Notes: generated by a model from the letters alone, not told the origin. Positions 34,979-45,911 are shown, numbered from the stretch's first letter. The stretch is DNA of 64,000 nt from Ilex aquifolium (GCA_951799425.1 OX637409.1:20508460-20572459); one strand, 5' to 3'. Numbers and translations are program-made.

Positions 34979-35906
34979 GGAAAACTCACCTCGTCACTGG
35001 TTCTGTCTACAATCGCTGAACTGGAGTCACTACTGGACCACTGGTGCTGGCGGGAGGGTGGACTGGAGTCGATGCTGCCTGCGTGCTGCTGGAGGCTGGA
35101 CTGGGTTGCTGGAGTCGCTGCTGCCTGCTGGGGGTGGAGGCTGGAGTCTGGACTGCTCACTGGAGTCGCTGGTGGGAGGGCAGCCGCTGATCTGGTCTGG
35201 TCCGTCTAGAGCGATTTAGGGCAAAACAAAAGGGCAAAAACACAAAATGCCCAAAAAGTGCAAAAAATCTGAGATTTATTCAAATTTAATTAAACCGTCC
35301 GGTTTGGTTTAACTCGTACGGTTCGCACGGGTTCACCGGTTTTTTACCGGTTCAGCAGTTTGATCCCGGTTTTCATGCACAAACGATCTTTTGCTCGAAC
35401 TGGCCCGATTTGAGCACCGGTTCACCGGGTCAACTCGCCGGGCCGGGCCGATGTCGATGCTTCGATGGAGCTTTGAGCATATAGCAACTTTCGTCCCTTG
35501 TTTGCTTGCAGCAGCACAGACCACAGGCACAGAGAGAGAACTGAGACTGAAACTCAGCGAGAGAGAGAGAGAGAGAGAGAGAACTAAGAGTCTGAGACAG
35601 AGAGAGAGAGACTCACTTAGGTTAGGTTGACTGGTTGAGAAGATTGTCGACCATCGCAAAGAGGCAAAGGCGAAGATCGTCCTTCACTCCTTCGTTGAGT
35701 TCGTTCGACTTGATGAAGAACAGCTGGATTTAGGGCAAAATGCCCAAAAGGGCCAAAAACTCAGCATTTATACCAAAATAATTGATCCGGCCGGTTTGAG
35801 TAAACTCGTCTAGATGGAACGGTTCTCCAATTTTTTAGCCGGTTCAGTGGGTTTTAGACGAGTTTGGTGTATAAACGATGAACCAGACCAGGTTTTAAAA
35901 CAATGC
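34360..35906. mobile_element. hAT-like element with CCGGTT-rich ends
   Basis: The left end GCATAGTTTTAAAACTCGG and the right end CCAGGTTTTAAAACAATGC are inverted matches (GCAT-GTTTTAAAAC). Just inside both ends lie clustered ACCGGG/CCGGTT/CCGGGT motifs. This is a common plant non-autonomous type. I could not find a clean target duplication. The interior contains TG/AG and GA microsatellites (34939-34979 and 35559-35582) and several GCAAAATGCCCAAAA-type repeats (35.22, 35.73 kb). These suggest internal duplication. It has no ORF with family resemblance. Confidence 0.5.
34939..34979. repeat. TG/AG compound microsatellite
   Basis: About ten TG units run straight into about ten AG units, inside the CCGGTT-rich element. 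Confidence 0.8.
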
Positions 35907-36039
35907 TTATATGTTTTGCAAACATTTTTGCAATTGGTCATGATCCAACAGATTCTTGTTTATGTTTTTTTCTTGGAAAATATTGTTTATGTTGTTTATG
36001 ATACTGCCATTTGTGGGGGATTTGAGGCATATGATGAAA

Positions 36040-36625
36040 AAGGGTGCTAATCCAACAACAGATTCATACCCACAACACACATAAACACACAGTCAAGAAC
36101 ACTTTGGCAAACACACAACCCAGATTTTCTCTCAAACTCAGATTTTGCAAACACCTAAACACACACACAGACCCATATATATACACACACAGAGCTGCAC
36201 AGACACACACACAGACCCACATATACTCCCACAATAATAGATTAGATATATGCATATCTAGATAGATCGAAGCAGATGGGAGAGACAAAGATGAGAAATT
36301 TACCCGAATGATCCTTATGCGATGCAGATCTGCAGCACACCGAAGATGGGAGGCGAGCCTTTACTTCTGAGATGCACACCAGAGCCTTCTACGATGGAGA
36401 GGGATGACAGATAGAGAACGTCTGCAGTGGAGAGACGCGGCAAAGAGAGAACGTAGAGGCGAGAGAAAAGATTGAAAGGGTCATCATTTATACTTCTACG
36501 AAAAAAACTCTATTTTTGGTGTTAACAGGGTTCGAAGGTTAGATCTCATTAATCCCCAAGCCCCGCACGCGTGTTTTTAGTTTTCTTTGTTTTTAAAAAA
36601 AAAAATGTTACATAACCCAAATAAA
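36040..36625 (+). mobile_element. Repeat unit U3, third relative of U1 and U2
   Basis: It shares the conserved terminal block with U1 and U2 in the same orientation (ATTTATACTTC...GGTGTTAACAGGGTTCGAA...CTCATTAA...GCGTGTTTTTAG, about 36.48-36.58 kb). A preceding ATATGCATATCTAGATAGATC lies near 36.25 kb. It is CA-rich on its left side. The left limit is not clear. Confidence 0.45.
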
Positions 36626-36633
36626 ATCCAAAA

Positions 36634-37232
36634 GGTCCGTTTAATTAGAAAGAAAAAATTGATGGAAAGTGAAAATGATAGAAAGTGAAGTGAAAGAAAA
36701 GAAAATGATAGAAAATATATTTTCATACATGTATTTGGTTAGAATGAAAAATTTATTAGAAAATTTTAAAAAAAAATTCATTTGAAAGAAAAAAAAGTTA
36801 TAAGAATTTTTTTTTAATTATCTAAATTATCCTTAATTATATTAAATAAGTTTAAAAAAAATATATGTAATTATAATTAAAATTTTAAAAATTTTAAAAA
36901 ATAACACGAAACTTAATTTTAAGACAATCACCAATATAAAGTATTTGGGCCAAATTATATAATTAATCAAATTCATACCAAAAGTTTTTAAAATTAATAA
37001 CTAATAAAATATTTTAAGAAAAATAAGAGTAAAATAGGAAGTTAGTTATAGATCACAACTTTCTTGTATTTTTTATAAGAAAAAAAAGTTAGTTATTTGT
37101 GAGAAAATTCAAGCATGAAGTAAAATTATTTTTCCCATCATTTTCTTTTTCGTGTTAACCAACCACATGAAAATTTTAAAAATTTTATCTTTCTTGCATT
37201 TTTTATCATTCTTCCGCTAAACAAACGAACCC
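36634..37232. mobile_element. AT-rich MITE-like element
   Basis: The left end GGTCCGTTTAATTAGAAAGA is inverted at the right end (reverse complement GGGTTCGTTTGTTTAGCGGA). The interior is about 80% A+T with no ORF. The flanking bases are A-rich, so the target duplication cannot be read. It lies just 32 bp from the next element. Confidence 0.55.
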
Positions 37233-37264
37233 AAAAGTTAAAATCTAAATGCATATCATCCCTT

Positions 37265-37905
37265 TAGGGGTGCAACTTGGGTTGGGCAACCCGATTTCAA
37301 CCCGAGCCCAACCCGAAAAAATTAGGGCTTAGGCTAGGATTTTTAATACTTGGGTTGGGCTTGGGTTAAAAAACCTCAACCCGAATTCAATTTGGGCCGG
37401 GCTCGGGTTGAGGCATCGGCAACCCGATTTCAACCCGAACCCGACAAATTAAAAAATAATTATATATATATAAAACATTAGCACTTTTTTTTCATTTTTA
37501 CTCCATCGTTCTCTGTTTTTTGTTGCTAACTCTGTTATGCGTGATTAGTGGTGAGAGTGTGATATTTTAAGTTTAATGTTTTTATGAGTCTAATTTCTAT
37601 GTTTTTTGGGATTGTGCTTTGAGATCATTAATTTTTTGGTGTGAAAGCAAATAATCAATAATCATGCACTGTTATGAATGAAATATATGTATTATTTTAT
37701 GAATTTGTAATTATTCCCCCCTCTCTCTGTCTCTCTTGCAATGAATCTGAATTCAACCCGAGCCCGCCCGAATTAAACTCGGGCAGTGCTCGAGTTGAGT
37801 TCCTCAACCCGAGGTAGGGTTAAGATTAGGGTTGAAGATTATATACTTAGGGTTGGACTAGGGTTGACTGTCTAACCCGCCCAACCCGCCTGAGTTGCAC
37901 CCCTA
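37265..37905. mobile_element. hAT-like element, CAACCCG family, copy 1
   Basis: 641 bp with termini TAGGGGTGCAAC...GTTGCACCCCTA, a canonical hAT end. Flanks CATCCCTT (37257-37264) and CATCACTT (37906-37913) match at 7 of 8. Both ends are crowded with CAACCCGA/TTGGGTTGGGC motifs. The interior is AT-rich without an ORF. It belongs to the same family as 45053-45711, in opposite orientation. Confidence 0.88.
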
Positions 37906-38059
37906 CATCACTTAAATGAGTATGAGAAGAGTGAGTCCTACAGAAAAAATTGATGGAATTCGCTCATTCAAAAATTGATCAACTCACTCATTCAAAAATT
38001 GATATGCATTCGAGTTATAACAAAAGGGGGCAGGCCTCTCTCTCTCTCTCGAGCTAGAA

Positions 38060-38091
38060 GAATCTTCTGGAAGTTCCTCGATGCTTATATA
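38060..38091 (+). promoter_or_regulatory. Heat-shock element and TATA box of CPN60A
   Basis: GAATCTTCTGGAA at 38060-38072 is three alternating nGAAn units with exact 2-bp spacing, the minimal binding site for a heat-shock-factor trimer. A further GAA lies directly before it (38057) and a TTC just after it (38074). The TATA box TATATA is at 38086-38091, 13 bp downstream. A CT repeat (38036-38050) lies just upstream. The position, about 190 bp before the ATG of a chaperonin gene, fits heat-responsive control. Use of the site is inferred. Confidence 0.7.
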
Positions 38092-38275
38092 CCCTCCTAG
38101 AACAACCCTAATTACCAAACGCACACTTCTACCATATACACTACTGCCTATACACCAACACCTTATCCACACATACAAACACACACGCAGGGCAGCCAAA
38201 ACCTTCAGACCCCCGCAAAAACCCTAATCCCTCCAAACTCCATTCTTGAAGGTTCTATTTCCTAATAGAAGAAAA

Positions 38276-41200
38276 ATGGCATCTGCAAATGCTCTCTCTA
38301 CCGCTTCAATCTTCTCTTCTCCCAAACAAGTACGTTCTACTACTTTTGATTACGCCATTTCTTTGATAGTTTTTACATTGGGGTTTTTCATTACAATGAT
38401 CTTTTATGTATGTGTGTGTATATATATTTGTGTATGATGATTCTTTTGAGGGTTGATGTGAGTGATTCAGGGGGATTTGAGGAGGAGGAAGGTGAACCAG
38501 CTGCAGAAGGTGAATTACAGGCCATCAAGCAGCCGATTTGTAGTGAGAGCTGCTGCGAAGGAAATTGCATTTGACCAGAACTCCAGGGCGGCACTTCAAG
38601 CTGGTATTGATAAGCTTGCAGATGCTGTCGGTCTTACTCTTGGCCCTAGAGGTTCTATTCTCCTTCCTGTTAATATTTTGGGTTTTTTTTTTCATTGCTG
38701 TTATTGTTTTCTTTAATATGATTCAAGTTTCTTATTTTTTCCACTGTATCTGTTCAAATTTGATATACCCACAAAGAAAGCTGTGCTTACTAGTGTGTTT
38801 TTGCCCGGTAAGTAGTGCCTATTATTATTGGCAGTTCATAGTTTATCAGTTTGTTGCTTATGTTCCTCTTAGGAAAATCTGTCAAGTATTATAACATGTG
38901 GTAAAAGCTTGGATTTGCGTGCCAGATGCCCATTGAGCTTGTTCTAATAAACCATTTTAACGAACTATACCACATACTATTAATTGCCAACATGATTGGT
39001 TGTGAAAAATGTCTATGGTATATGCAGTTTTTCTTCTATTCTCGCTCCATTGTGGAAGGTTAAGGTGTCTTATGGTGCTATATTCTATTAACACTGATGC
39101 TTGCTGGGATAGCTTGAGAACGTTTGATTCACATGCTGCTATGTCATTTTAGTTGTGTTAGAAAGTTTTAATTATGGATTGTTAAATTTGAGCTTTGTTG
39201 TGTAAGAATTTAGAATAGCTTGAGCTTGTGTTACCAATGGCAACTTTAGAGATATGATCAGGCCGCTTGTATAGTGCACTAATGCATAAATCATTAAGGA
39301 TACTTATTCGTGTTTTGCTTGTTCCACAGGAAGGAATGTGGTTCTTGATGAGTTTGGGACTCCAAAGGTGGTTAATGATGGTGTCACAATTGCTCGAGCA
39401 ATAGAGTTACCAGATGCTATGGAAAATGCTGGTGCTGCTCTCATCAGGGAGGTTGGTCATTTGCACATTCTGTATCTTCCCTAAGATTTCTTCATTTTAT
39501 ATCCTACTTGTATTTTTGGATTTTGATTTTCTTTTTCTTATTCTTTTAAAGCTGACTTGTTGAATGTTTGACAAAGGTTGCAAGCAAAACCAATGATTCT
39601 GCTGGTGATGGGACAACAACTGCAGCAATTCTTGCTCGTGAAATTATCAAATTTGGTCTACTGAATGTTACCTCGGGTGCAAATCCAGTTTCCATAAAGA
39701 AAGGGATTGATAAAACCGTGCAGGCTTTGGTTGAAGAGCTTGAGAAGAAAGCCAGGCCTGTCAAAGGTGGTGATGATATTAAAGGTAGTGTGTTTCTCTG
39801 GTGGTTATCTTGTTATTTCTCACTCCATATATAAATTAGTTCATGTGAACAACTGGATAACTACTTTTGTGCTGATAAATTGCTGTGTTGCCTTCCAGCC
39901 ATTGCTACCATCTCTGCTGGGAACGATGAAATTATTGGTACCATGATTGCTGATGCAATTGACAAGGTCGGACCTGATGGTGTTCTCTCCATTGAGTCAT
40001 CCTCCTCCTTTGAGACAACTGTTGATGTGGAAGAAGGAATGGAGGTCTGTATTCATTGTGGAGTTTGGGCTCCTTGTCTTCCTCCTATCATCCCTTGTCT
40101 TTGTTTATGACTGCTCCTAATGTGGTCTAACTTGACTGATTTGATACTTCTCTTGACTTGCAGATTGATAGAGGATATATCTCTCCCCAATTCGTCACCA
40201 ATCCTGAGAAATTGATTGTTGAATTTGAGAATGCAAGGGTGTTGGTCACAGATCAGAAGATATCAGCAATAAAAGACATAATTCCCTTGCTGGAGAAGAC
40301 CACTCAATTGCGAACCCCTCTTCTCATTATTGCTGAAGATATCACTGGGGAGGCTTTGGCTACTCTTGTGGTGAATAAGCTGCGCGGTATCCTGAATGTT
40401 GCTGCTATCAAAGCACCTGGTTTTGGTGAGAGGAGAAAGGCTCTCCTTCAAGATATTGCCATATTGACAGGTATATAAATTCTTGCTAATTTACTTGGAA
40501 ACTTGCTTCCTCCTCAAAACCAACTATAGGGGGAATAAATGCTATTGACATGTCATGTTTCTAAATATATTGACTTTCTATATTTGGACCGTGATTTTTG
40601 CGGAAGCCTGAAGGTTTCGATCTAGATAACAAAGGGAAAAGTGGGGTAGTGTTGCTTTTCGCTGTTGGGGGAGAGTTCATTTGTCAGCCGCCCAAACCAT
40701 ATTGGAGTGAAGTGCGAGTCCCACTTTTATTGGTGTCTACTTCCATGCAATGCTAATTTTCATATGTTTGCTTATGCAAATACAATACCTTGACTAACTG
40801 TTTCACCCAATGAACAAAATTCGATGAACACATGGATTGACTACTAATTATTGCACAAAAGATATCTAAACACCTTCAGGATTTAGTACGGCTTACTATT
40901 TTCCTTTGTTGCTGCCTGTTTCCATCATTTCAGGAGCTGAGTACCAAGCCAGTGATTTAGGAATGCTTATTGAAAATACCTCAGTTGAGCAGCTTGGTTT
41001 GGCCAGAAAAGTGACTGTCACCAAGGATTCCACAACCATCATTGCTGATGCTGCAACAAAGGATGAGATTCAGGCTAGGATTGCACAGATTAAAAAGGAA
41101 TTGTCAGAGACAGATTCTGTTTATGACTCTGGAAAGCTAGCTGAGCGAATTGCCAAATTGTCTGGCGGTGTTGCTGTTATAAAGGTAGGGGCTGCAACCG

Positions 41201-42871
41201 AAACCGAGCTTGAGGACCGTAAGCTTCGAATTGAAGATGCCAAGAATGCAACTTTTGCTGCCATAGAGGAAGGGATTGTTCCTGGTGGTGGTGCTGCATT
41301 GGTTCACCTTTCAACTTATGTTCCTGCTATTAAGGACAAGCTTGAAGATGCAGATGAGCGGTTAGGCGCTGACATTGTGCAGAAGGTAAAGAATGCAACA
41401 TCTTTCTTGACCAACTGTTTGTTTAATATATTTATTTGTTCAGTCATTTCTTTGCTGATTTTATTCCTTCATCCCCCCTCTCCCCCCCCCCCCCCCCCCC
41501 CCTTTTTTTTTTTTCTTTTTTCCACTTCTTTTATTTTGTCCTTTTTTTTAGTCATTTAGGGAAAATTCATCTTATTCATGGTGATATAAAGCAAGAGCAA
41601 TGTTATTGAGACATAATTTAGGGACATAATTTGAGGACGTAATGCATTGTAATCATATAGTGATAGTGGAATGCATTTAATGCTGCGATGGATCCCATCA
41701 TTAAATGCATTCTACTATCATCCATTGGTCACAATTCATTATGTATCCAAATTATGTCCCAATAGCATTAGTGATAAACCAAATGCAGTTGTGGCATGCA
41801 GTGTGGACACTCTTTTGGCAGGATATTAGATATAGTTAACTCTGTAACAATGAATATTTCCTAACATAGTAATTCTAGGAGTTAATAATTTTACGAGGTA
41901 CCAACTTTATTCCATTCTAGACTATTGGACAAGTCTTACCATTAATAATTAATAAAATAAAATCCTCCTTTAGTAATAGTTGAGAGAAAAACATGTGTAT
42001 GCATGCATATATTATATCTTAATCTTATTTGAGGCGTGAATTTAGTAGTGATAAAGGAAAATATAACTAAATCAGACTGTTATATTTATTTTGTCTAAAA
42101 ATAGTTGGCCACCCTCAAGATCTTGTGGGCGGACCTGTTTAAGAGTACATGTTTGGTTGAGTTTCTGTTTGCTAAACCAGTTTCTTTTGTTGGTATCAGG
42201 GAATTGTTTAAGCTTGCTTTTCATTATTGTTTCGGAGGTGTTTATGGGTTCACCTCTGTGCCTTGACCAGGCTTTGCCTTATGGATTGACCGAGTTGTAG
42301 TCCTTGGTACTTATGGGAAGAATCGGAAGAAATATTGTACTATGAAGAAATATTGTTAGTTATTAACAAAGCCAAGTTGTACTATGGAGAAAGAAAAAGA
42401 AGTCACGAGAATCAAGTTCTTATTCTCGATCTCGGATATATGGAAACCTGATTGTTTACTCACAGAAATGGGAACCAGGGCTTGATCTGCATAGCTTGTT
42501 CTTTACCTAAATGTATTCTTGCTCCTGCAATTGGTAAAAATGTTTTGTTGGGTGTACCTGCTGACTTGTATTTTTGCTTGTAGGCAGTGGTGGCTCCAGC
42601 ATCTTTGATAGCCCAAAATGCTGGGATTGAAGGAGAGGTGGTTGTTGAGAAGTTGAAGGATAGTGACTGGGAAATCGGTTACAATGCCATGACAGACAAG
42701 TATGAGAACCTGGTGGCAGCTGGAGTTATCGACCCCGCCAAAGTGACGAGATGTGCATTGCAGAATGCTGCCTCAGTTGCAGGAATGGTCCTTACCACAC
42801 AGGCAATTGTCGTCGAGAAGCCCAAGCCCAAGACACCTGTGGCTGCTCCCCCACAGGGTCTTACTATATAA
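38276..42871 (+). CDS. CPN60A: Plastid chaperonin-60 subunit alpha (RuBisCO large-subunit-binding protein alpha)
   Basis: Exons: 38276-38329, 38471-38651, 39330-39451, 39577-39784, 39899-40044, 40164-40470, 40934-41385, 42584-42871. They total 1758 nt, 585 aa plus stop, with all phases consistent. It forms the tetradecameric plastid GroEL-type folding chamber with CPN60 beta subunits, consumes ATP and helps fold Rubisco large subunit. Residues 1-44 are Ser/Arg-rich, a stromal transit peptide ending near [14 protein letters not shown]. Visible motifs are the nucleotide-binding LGPRGRNVVLD and [14 protein letters not shown] in the apical domain, and the chaperonin signature [12 protein letters not shown]. 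The C-terminus (APPQGLTI) lacks the GGM repeats of bacterial GroEL, as expected for the alpha type. Intron 7 is 1.2 kb and holds a poly-C run and a MITE. The frame appears fully intact. Confidence 0.97.
41482..41502. repeat. Poly-C run of 21 next to a poly-T run
   Basis: About 21 C followed by about 12 T at the start of CPN60A intron 7. Confidence 0.85.
41598..41770. mobile_element. MITE in CPN60A intron 7
   Basis: The left end AATGTTATTGAGACATAATTT is matched by the inverted right end AAATTATGTCCCAATAGCATT, 19 of 21 identical. It is about 173 bp. The interior includes a mirrored AATGCATTTAATG...CATTAAATGCATT pair, so the whole element could fold as a hairpin. The target duplication was not resolved. 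Confidence 0.7.
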
Positions 42872-44604
42872 TCACCAGAACCTAATGTCTTTACAGCAGA
42901 TGATCAAGGAAAGAGGAGACCCAACCATGGAATATATTCCCCTATTTTTTGGGTAAGTAGCATGAGATAGTCTTTGTTTGGTTGAGATTGAGTGGCCTTT
43001 TTTCTGTACGGATCTTAAGTAGTTGACAATGTTTGCCTTCATTTAACCAAAGAATATCTCCACTGTTTTGTTCCCTCACAAATCCGAATAATGTTGTAGG
43101 GCCTGCTACATGCACTGAGATGAAAGTATTCAAATTTACTCGAAGTTTATTTGGATTCGAAACAATCAAAATCTGATATCCCACAAATTTTCATTCTCAT
43201 TCCATTTAATTTTTCATTATTAAACTACTAAGTCTACTTTTTTATATACACTCAATTGGTAACTAAATTCACCTTATGTTATATACACTCCATTAATAGT
43301 TAAGTTCACTCATTCTACGTATATCCTTTTAATGAAAGAAATCATCGTAAGAAAAAAATAATGAAAGAAGACAATTAGTTTAAATAAATAAATATATTTA
43401 CGAAACAAGAAAAAAAAAAAAAACCAAGCAGAACTAAAAAAGTAAACCAATCAATAACGAAACAAGTAAAAAATACCAAGCATGTTGAAATAAAAAAAAA
43501 CAAAAGAGAAGAAGGAAGCACACCGAAATAAAAAAAAAGAAAAGAAAAGAACGAAATAAGAAAAAAAACTAAAAGAAAGAAGCAAACTAAAACAAAAAGG
43601 GAAAAAAAATTAAGGAAATATTAAAGGAACAAGTAAAATTACAAGACGCAAAATCGAATACGGAAAAAAATAAGCATCAAGAACAGATACAAAATCGAAC
43701 AAGAAAAAAAAAATAACAAGCATAGATGCAAAATTTTAACAAAATAAAAAAAAACAAATAATCTGAAAGCATATATATATATATGTATATACACATATAA
43801 ATTATAAATAAAAATTATTAAACATTATGGAGATATCAGAACATACCGAAAATAATGAAAATCTATATAACAAACATGAAATCAAACATATAATTAAATT
43901 GAGAAGTAATACTAATATGTATCTCACTGTAAAAATTCATATTAAAAAAGTGTTTTTGTGAGTGCATGAGATGAGATAAATAATAAAACCCTAATTATAA
44001 CAAAATATAAATTGGGTTTACTTATTAAAAAGGGTATATGTAACATGAGGTGAACTTAATTAATAATAATAGGGTGGCTTAGTAATTTAATAATAAGAAA
44101 TTAAATGGGATAGAAACGGAGATTTGTTTTGGGTGTGGGTTGGGGAGGGGGGGAAGAGAATAACCCCACCCAAATCTGATTGAGATTCGGTCTATTGATG
44201 GGCCTATGTTAGTTCATTGGGAAGAAAAATGCGTATTTGGACACGGGCTTGGTCGGCCAAATCCATCAATGGCTTATATGGTGAACAAATGCTTGTTTGG
44301 ATCCAATTACAACAGGCCCATAGTCATTTTATCAGGTAAGCTCTATTAAAGAAAGGTAAGCTTACCAAACTTTTCCCAAAAAAAAAAAAAAAAAAAAAGA
44401 AAGGAAAGCTTACCTTCTTGGAAGCAAATCCAAGCAATTTTCATAACAACAAATAATTAAAAAAAAAACACTGTATACGAAAATTCTTTTTTTTTTTTGC
44501 AAGTAAAAGAGCAAAAAATAAAAAATAAAAGAAATAGAGAACAAAAACAAAAATCATGAATGTATTACAGAAGGCATTAACTGTATGATACTAATGTAAG
44601 TTAT
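42872..44604. other. CPN60A 3' UTR then A-rich intergenic DNA
   Basis: The first 300 bp or so after the stop is ordinary T-rich sequence, compatible with a 3' UTR. From about 43.35 to 43.78 kb the plus strand is extremely A-rich with repeated AAAAGAAAAGAA and AACAAGTAAAA. A TATATATATG stretch lies near 43.78 kb, and a poly-A run of about 18 at 44381-44398. No gene is seen. Confidence 0.5.
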
Positions 44605-44797
44605 GAGTAATGCTACACAGATTTAAAAAACTAACTTAAAAACCTGACTTAATGATGTGGTTGTTATATTTGTCATTTATTTGACAATGGGTCCCAATAT
44701 TCATCGGGATATTGAGACCCACTATCTATTTAATAATAGTAATTCATCGAGTCAAATTTTTAATTTAATTTTTTAAGTCTATTTAATATTTGACATA
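44605..44797. mobile_element. MITE with long inverted repeats
   Basis: TAATGCTACACAGATTTAAAAAACTAACTTAAAAA-type sequence at the left is mirrored by CTTAAAAAATTAAATTAAAAA-type sequence (reverse complement) at the right, over about 45 bp with mismatches. The interior contains GGGTCCCAATATTCATCGGG / ATATTGAGACCC, a second nested mirror. The exact ends are approximate. Confidence 0.5.
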
Positions 44798-44949
44798 AAA
44801 ACATGATATCCACTTGGCCCAATTTATTAGAGATGCAACAAATGGGTGGTGTTATTCAAATCAAAACATCTCTGGAATGAGTTCACGTGATGCAAAAGCA
44901 AGCTATTCAATCACTATCCTATCTCTACTACTTGTTTTATTTACATTTC

Positions 44950-45052
44950 TTATCAACCTGAGTTAGTGTAGTGGTGGTCCCTGGTCCAATAATTTTATGG
45001 GTGTCTCTTGCTATATGCTGATCTTAGAAGCCCAGGGGTTCAAAGTCTCTGT
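44950..45052 (+). mobile_element. tRNA-derived SINE fragment interrupted by a hAT-like element
   Basis: An A-box-like TTAGTGTAGTGG and a B-box-like GGGGTTCAAAGTCTC are about 70 bp apart, as in tRNA-derived SINEs. The hAT-like element begins directly after the B-box region at 45053. The sequence on its far side (from 45720) starts another SINE-like body. The two halves may be one interrupted SINE or two adjacent ones. Confidence 0.4.
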
Positions 45053-45711
45053 TAGGGTGCAATTCGGGCGGGTTTGGGCGGGTTGAGAAATCAATCCTAG
45101 CCCAATTCTAGATATATAATTTTTAACCCTAACCCTACCTCAACCCGAGTACTGCCCGAGTTTAATTCGGGCGAGCTCGGATTGAATTCGGGTTACTTAA
45201 TTCGGGATAAAAATCGGGTTGACTCGGGTTACTTAATTCGGGTTAATTTTTTGAAGTGTAGATTTATTTTTTCAAGTGATTTGAAATGAAGGGCGAGGCG
45301 CAAATGAAGACAGAAGGAGTGAGAGAAGGAGGAATGACGAGTGAGAGAGAGAGAGGCTAAGAGTCTGAGACGACTCAGACGAGTGACGATTGAGAGAGGA
45401 AGGAGTAACGAATGAGAGAAAGATTTGAGAGTGATGGAGACGCAGGGGTGAAGACTTGAAGTGAAGTGAAATTTTTTACTCTAAAGAGTGAAGATAAATA
45501 CTAACCCTAATTAAATATATTTATATATTTATGTATATTCGGGTTCAACACGATTTAATAATCGGGTTCAACCCTACAACCCGATACCTCAACCCGAGGC
45601 TTGTCCAAATTCAATTCGGGTTGGAGTTTTTTTGCCCAGACCTAACCCAAATATTAAAAATTCTAACCCAAGCCCTTTTTTTCGGGTTGGTCCGTCCAAG
45701 TTGCACCCATA
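45053..45711. mobile_element. hAT-like element, CAACCCG family, copy 2
   Basis: 659 bp, TAGGGTGCAATT...AAGTTGCACCCATA. Flanks GTCTCTGT (45045-45052) and GTATCTGT (45712-45719) match at 7 of 8. It has subterminal arrays of CGGGTT/AACCCG, with a GA-rich centre (about 45.29-45.47 kb). Its right end, reverse-complemented, aligns with the left end of the copy at 37265, so the two copies are inverted relative to one another. Confidence 0.87.
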
Positions 45712-45719
45712 GTATCTGT

Positions 45720-45911
45720 CAACGAAGTCTCAAGTGGTAATAGAGATAAATTATAAATTTAGATATTTTGAATTTAAATCTTGGTAATCTTTTGAAGTCA
45801 AATTATAAGAGATTTATTCCTCATGAATATTGTAGTCCCGGATCAAAAATAAGATTAATCTAAATACACGTAAATTAACTTATACACCCCCAAAACATAA
45901 AAAAAAGTAAA
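45720..45911 (+). mobile_element. tRNA-derived SINE, copy 2
   Basis: CAAGTGGTAATAGAG (A-box-like) and GAATTTAAATCTTGG (worn B-box) are followed by AGAGATTTATTCCTCATGAATA. The body is shared with the copy at 24243-24457. The A-rich end is AAAACATAAAAAAAAG. Confidence 0.6.

Noticed and set aside
35391-35659. ORFs on both strands around the GA microsatellite
   Set aside because: They are driven by the GA repeat and surrounding CCGG-rich transposon end, with no domain or splice support.
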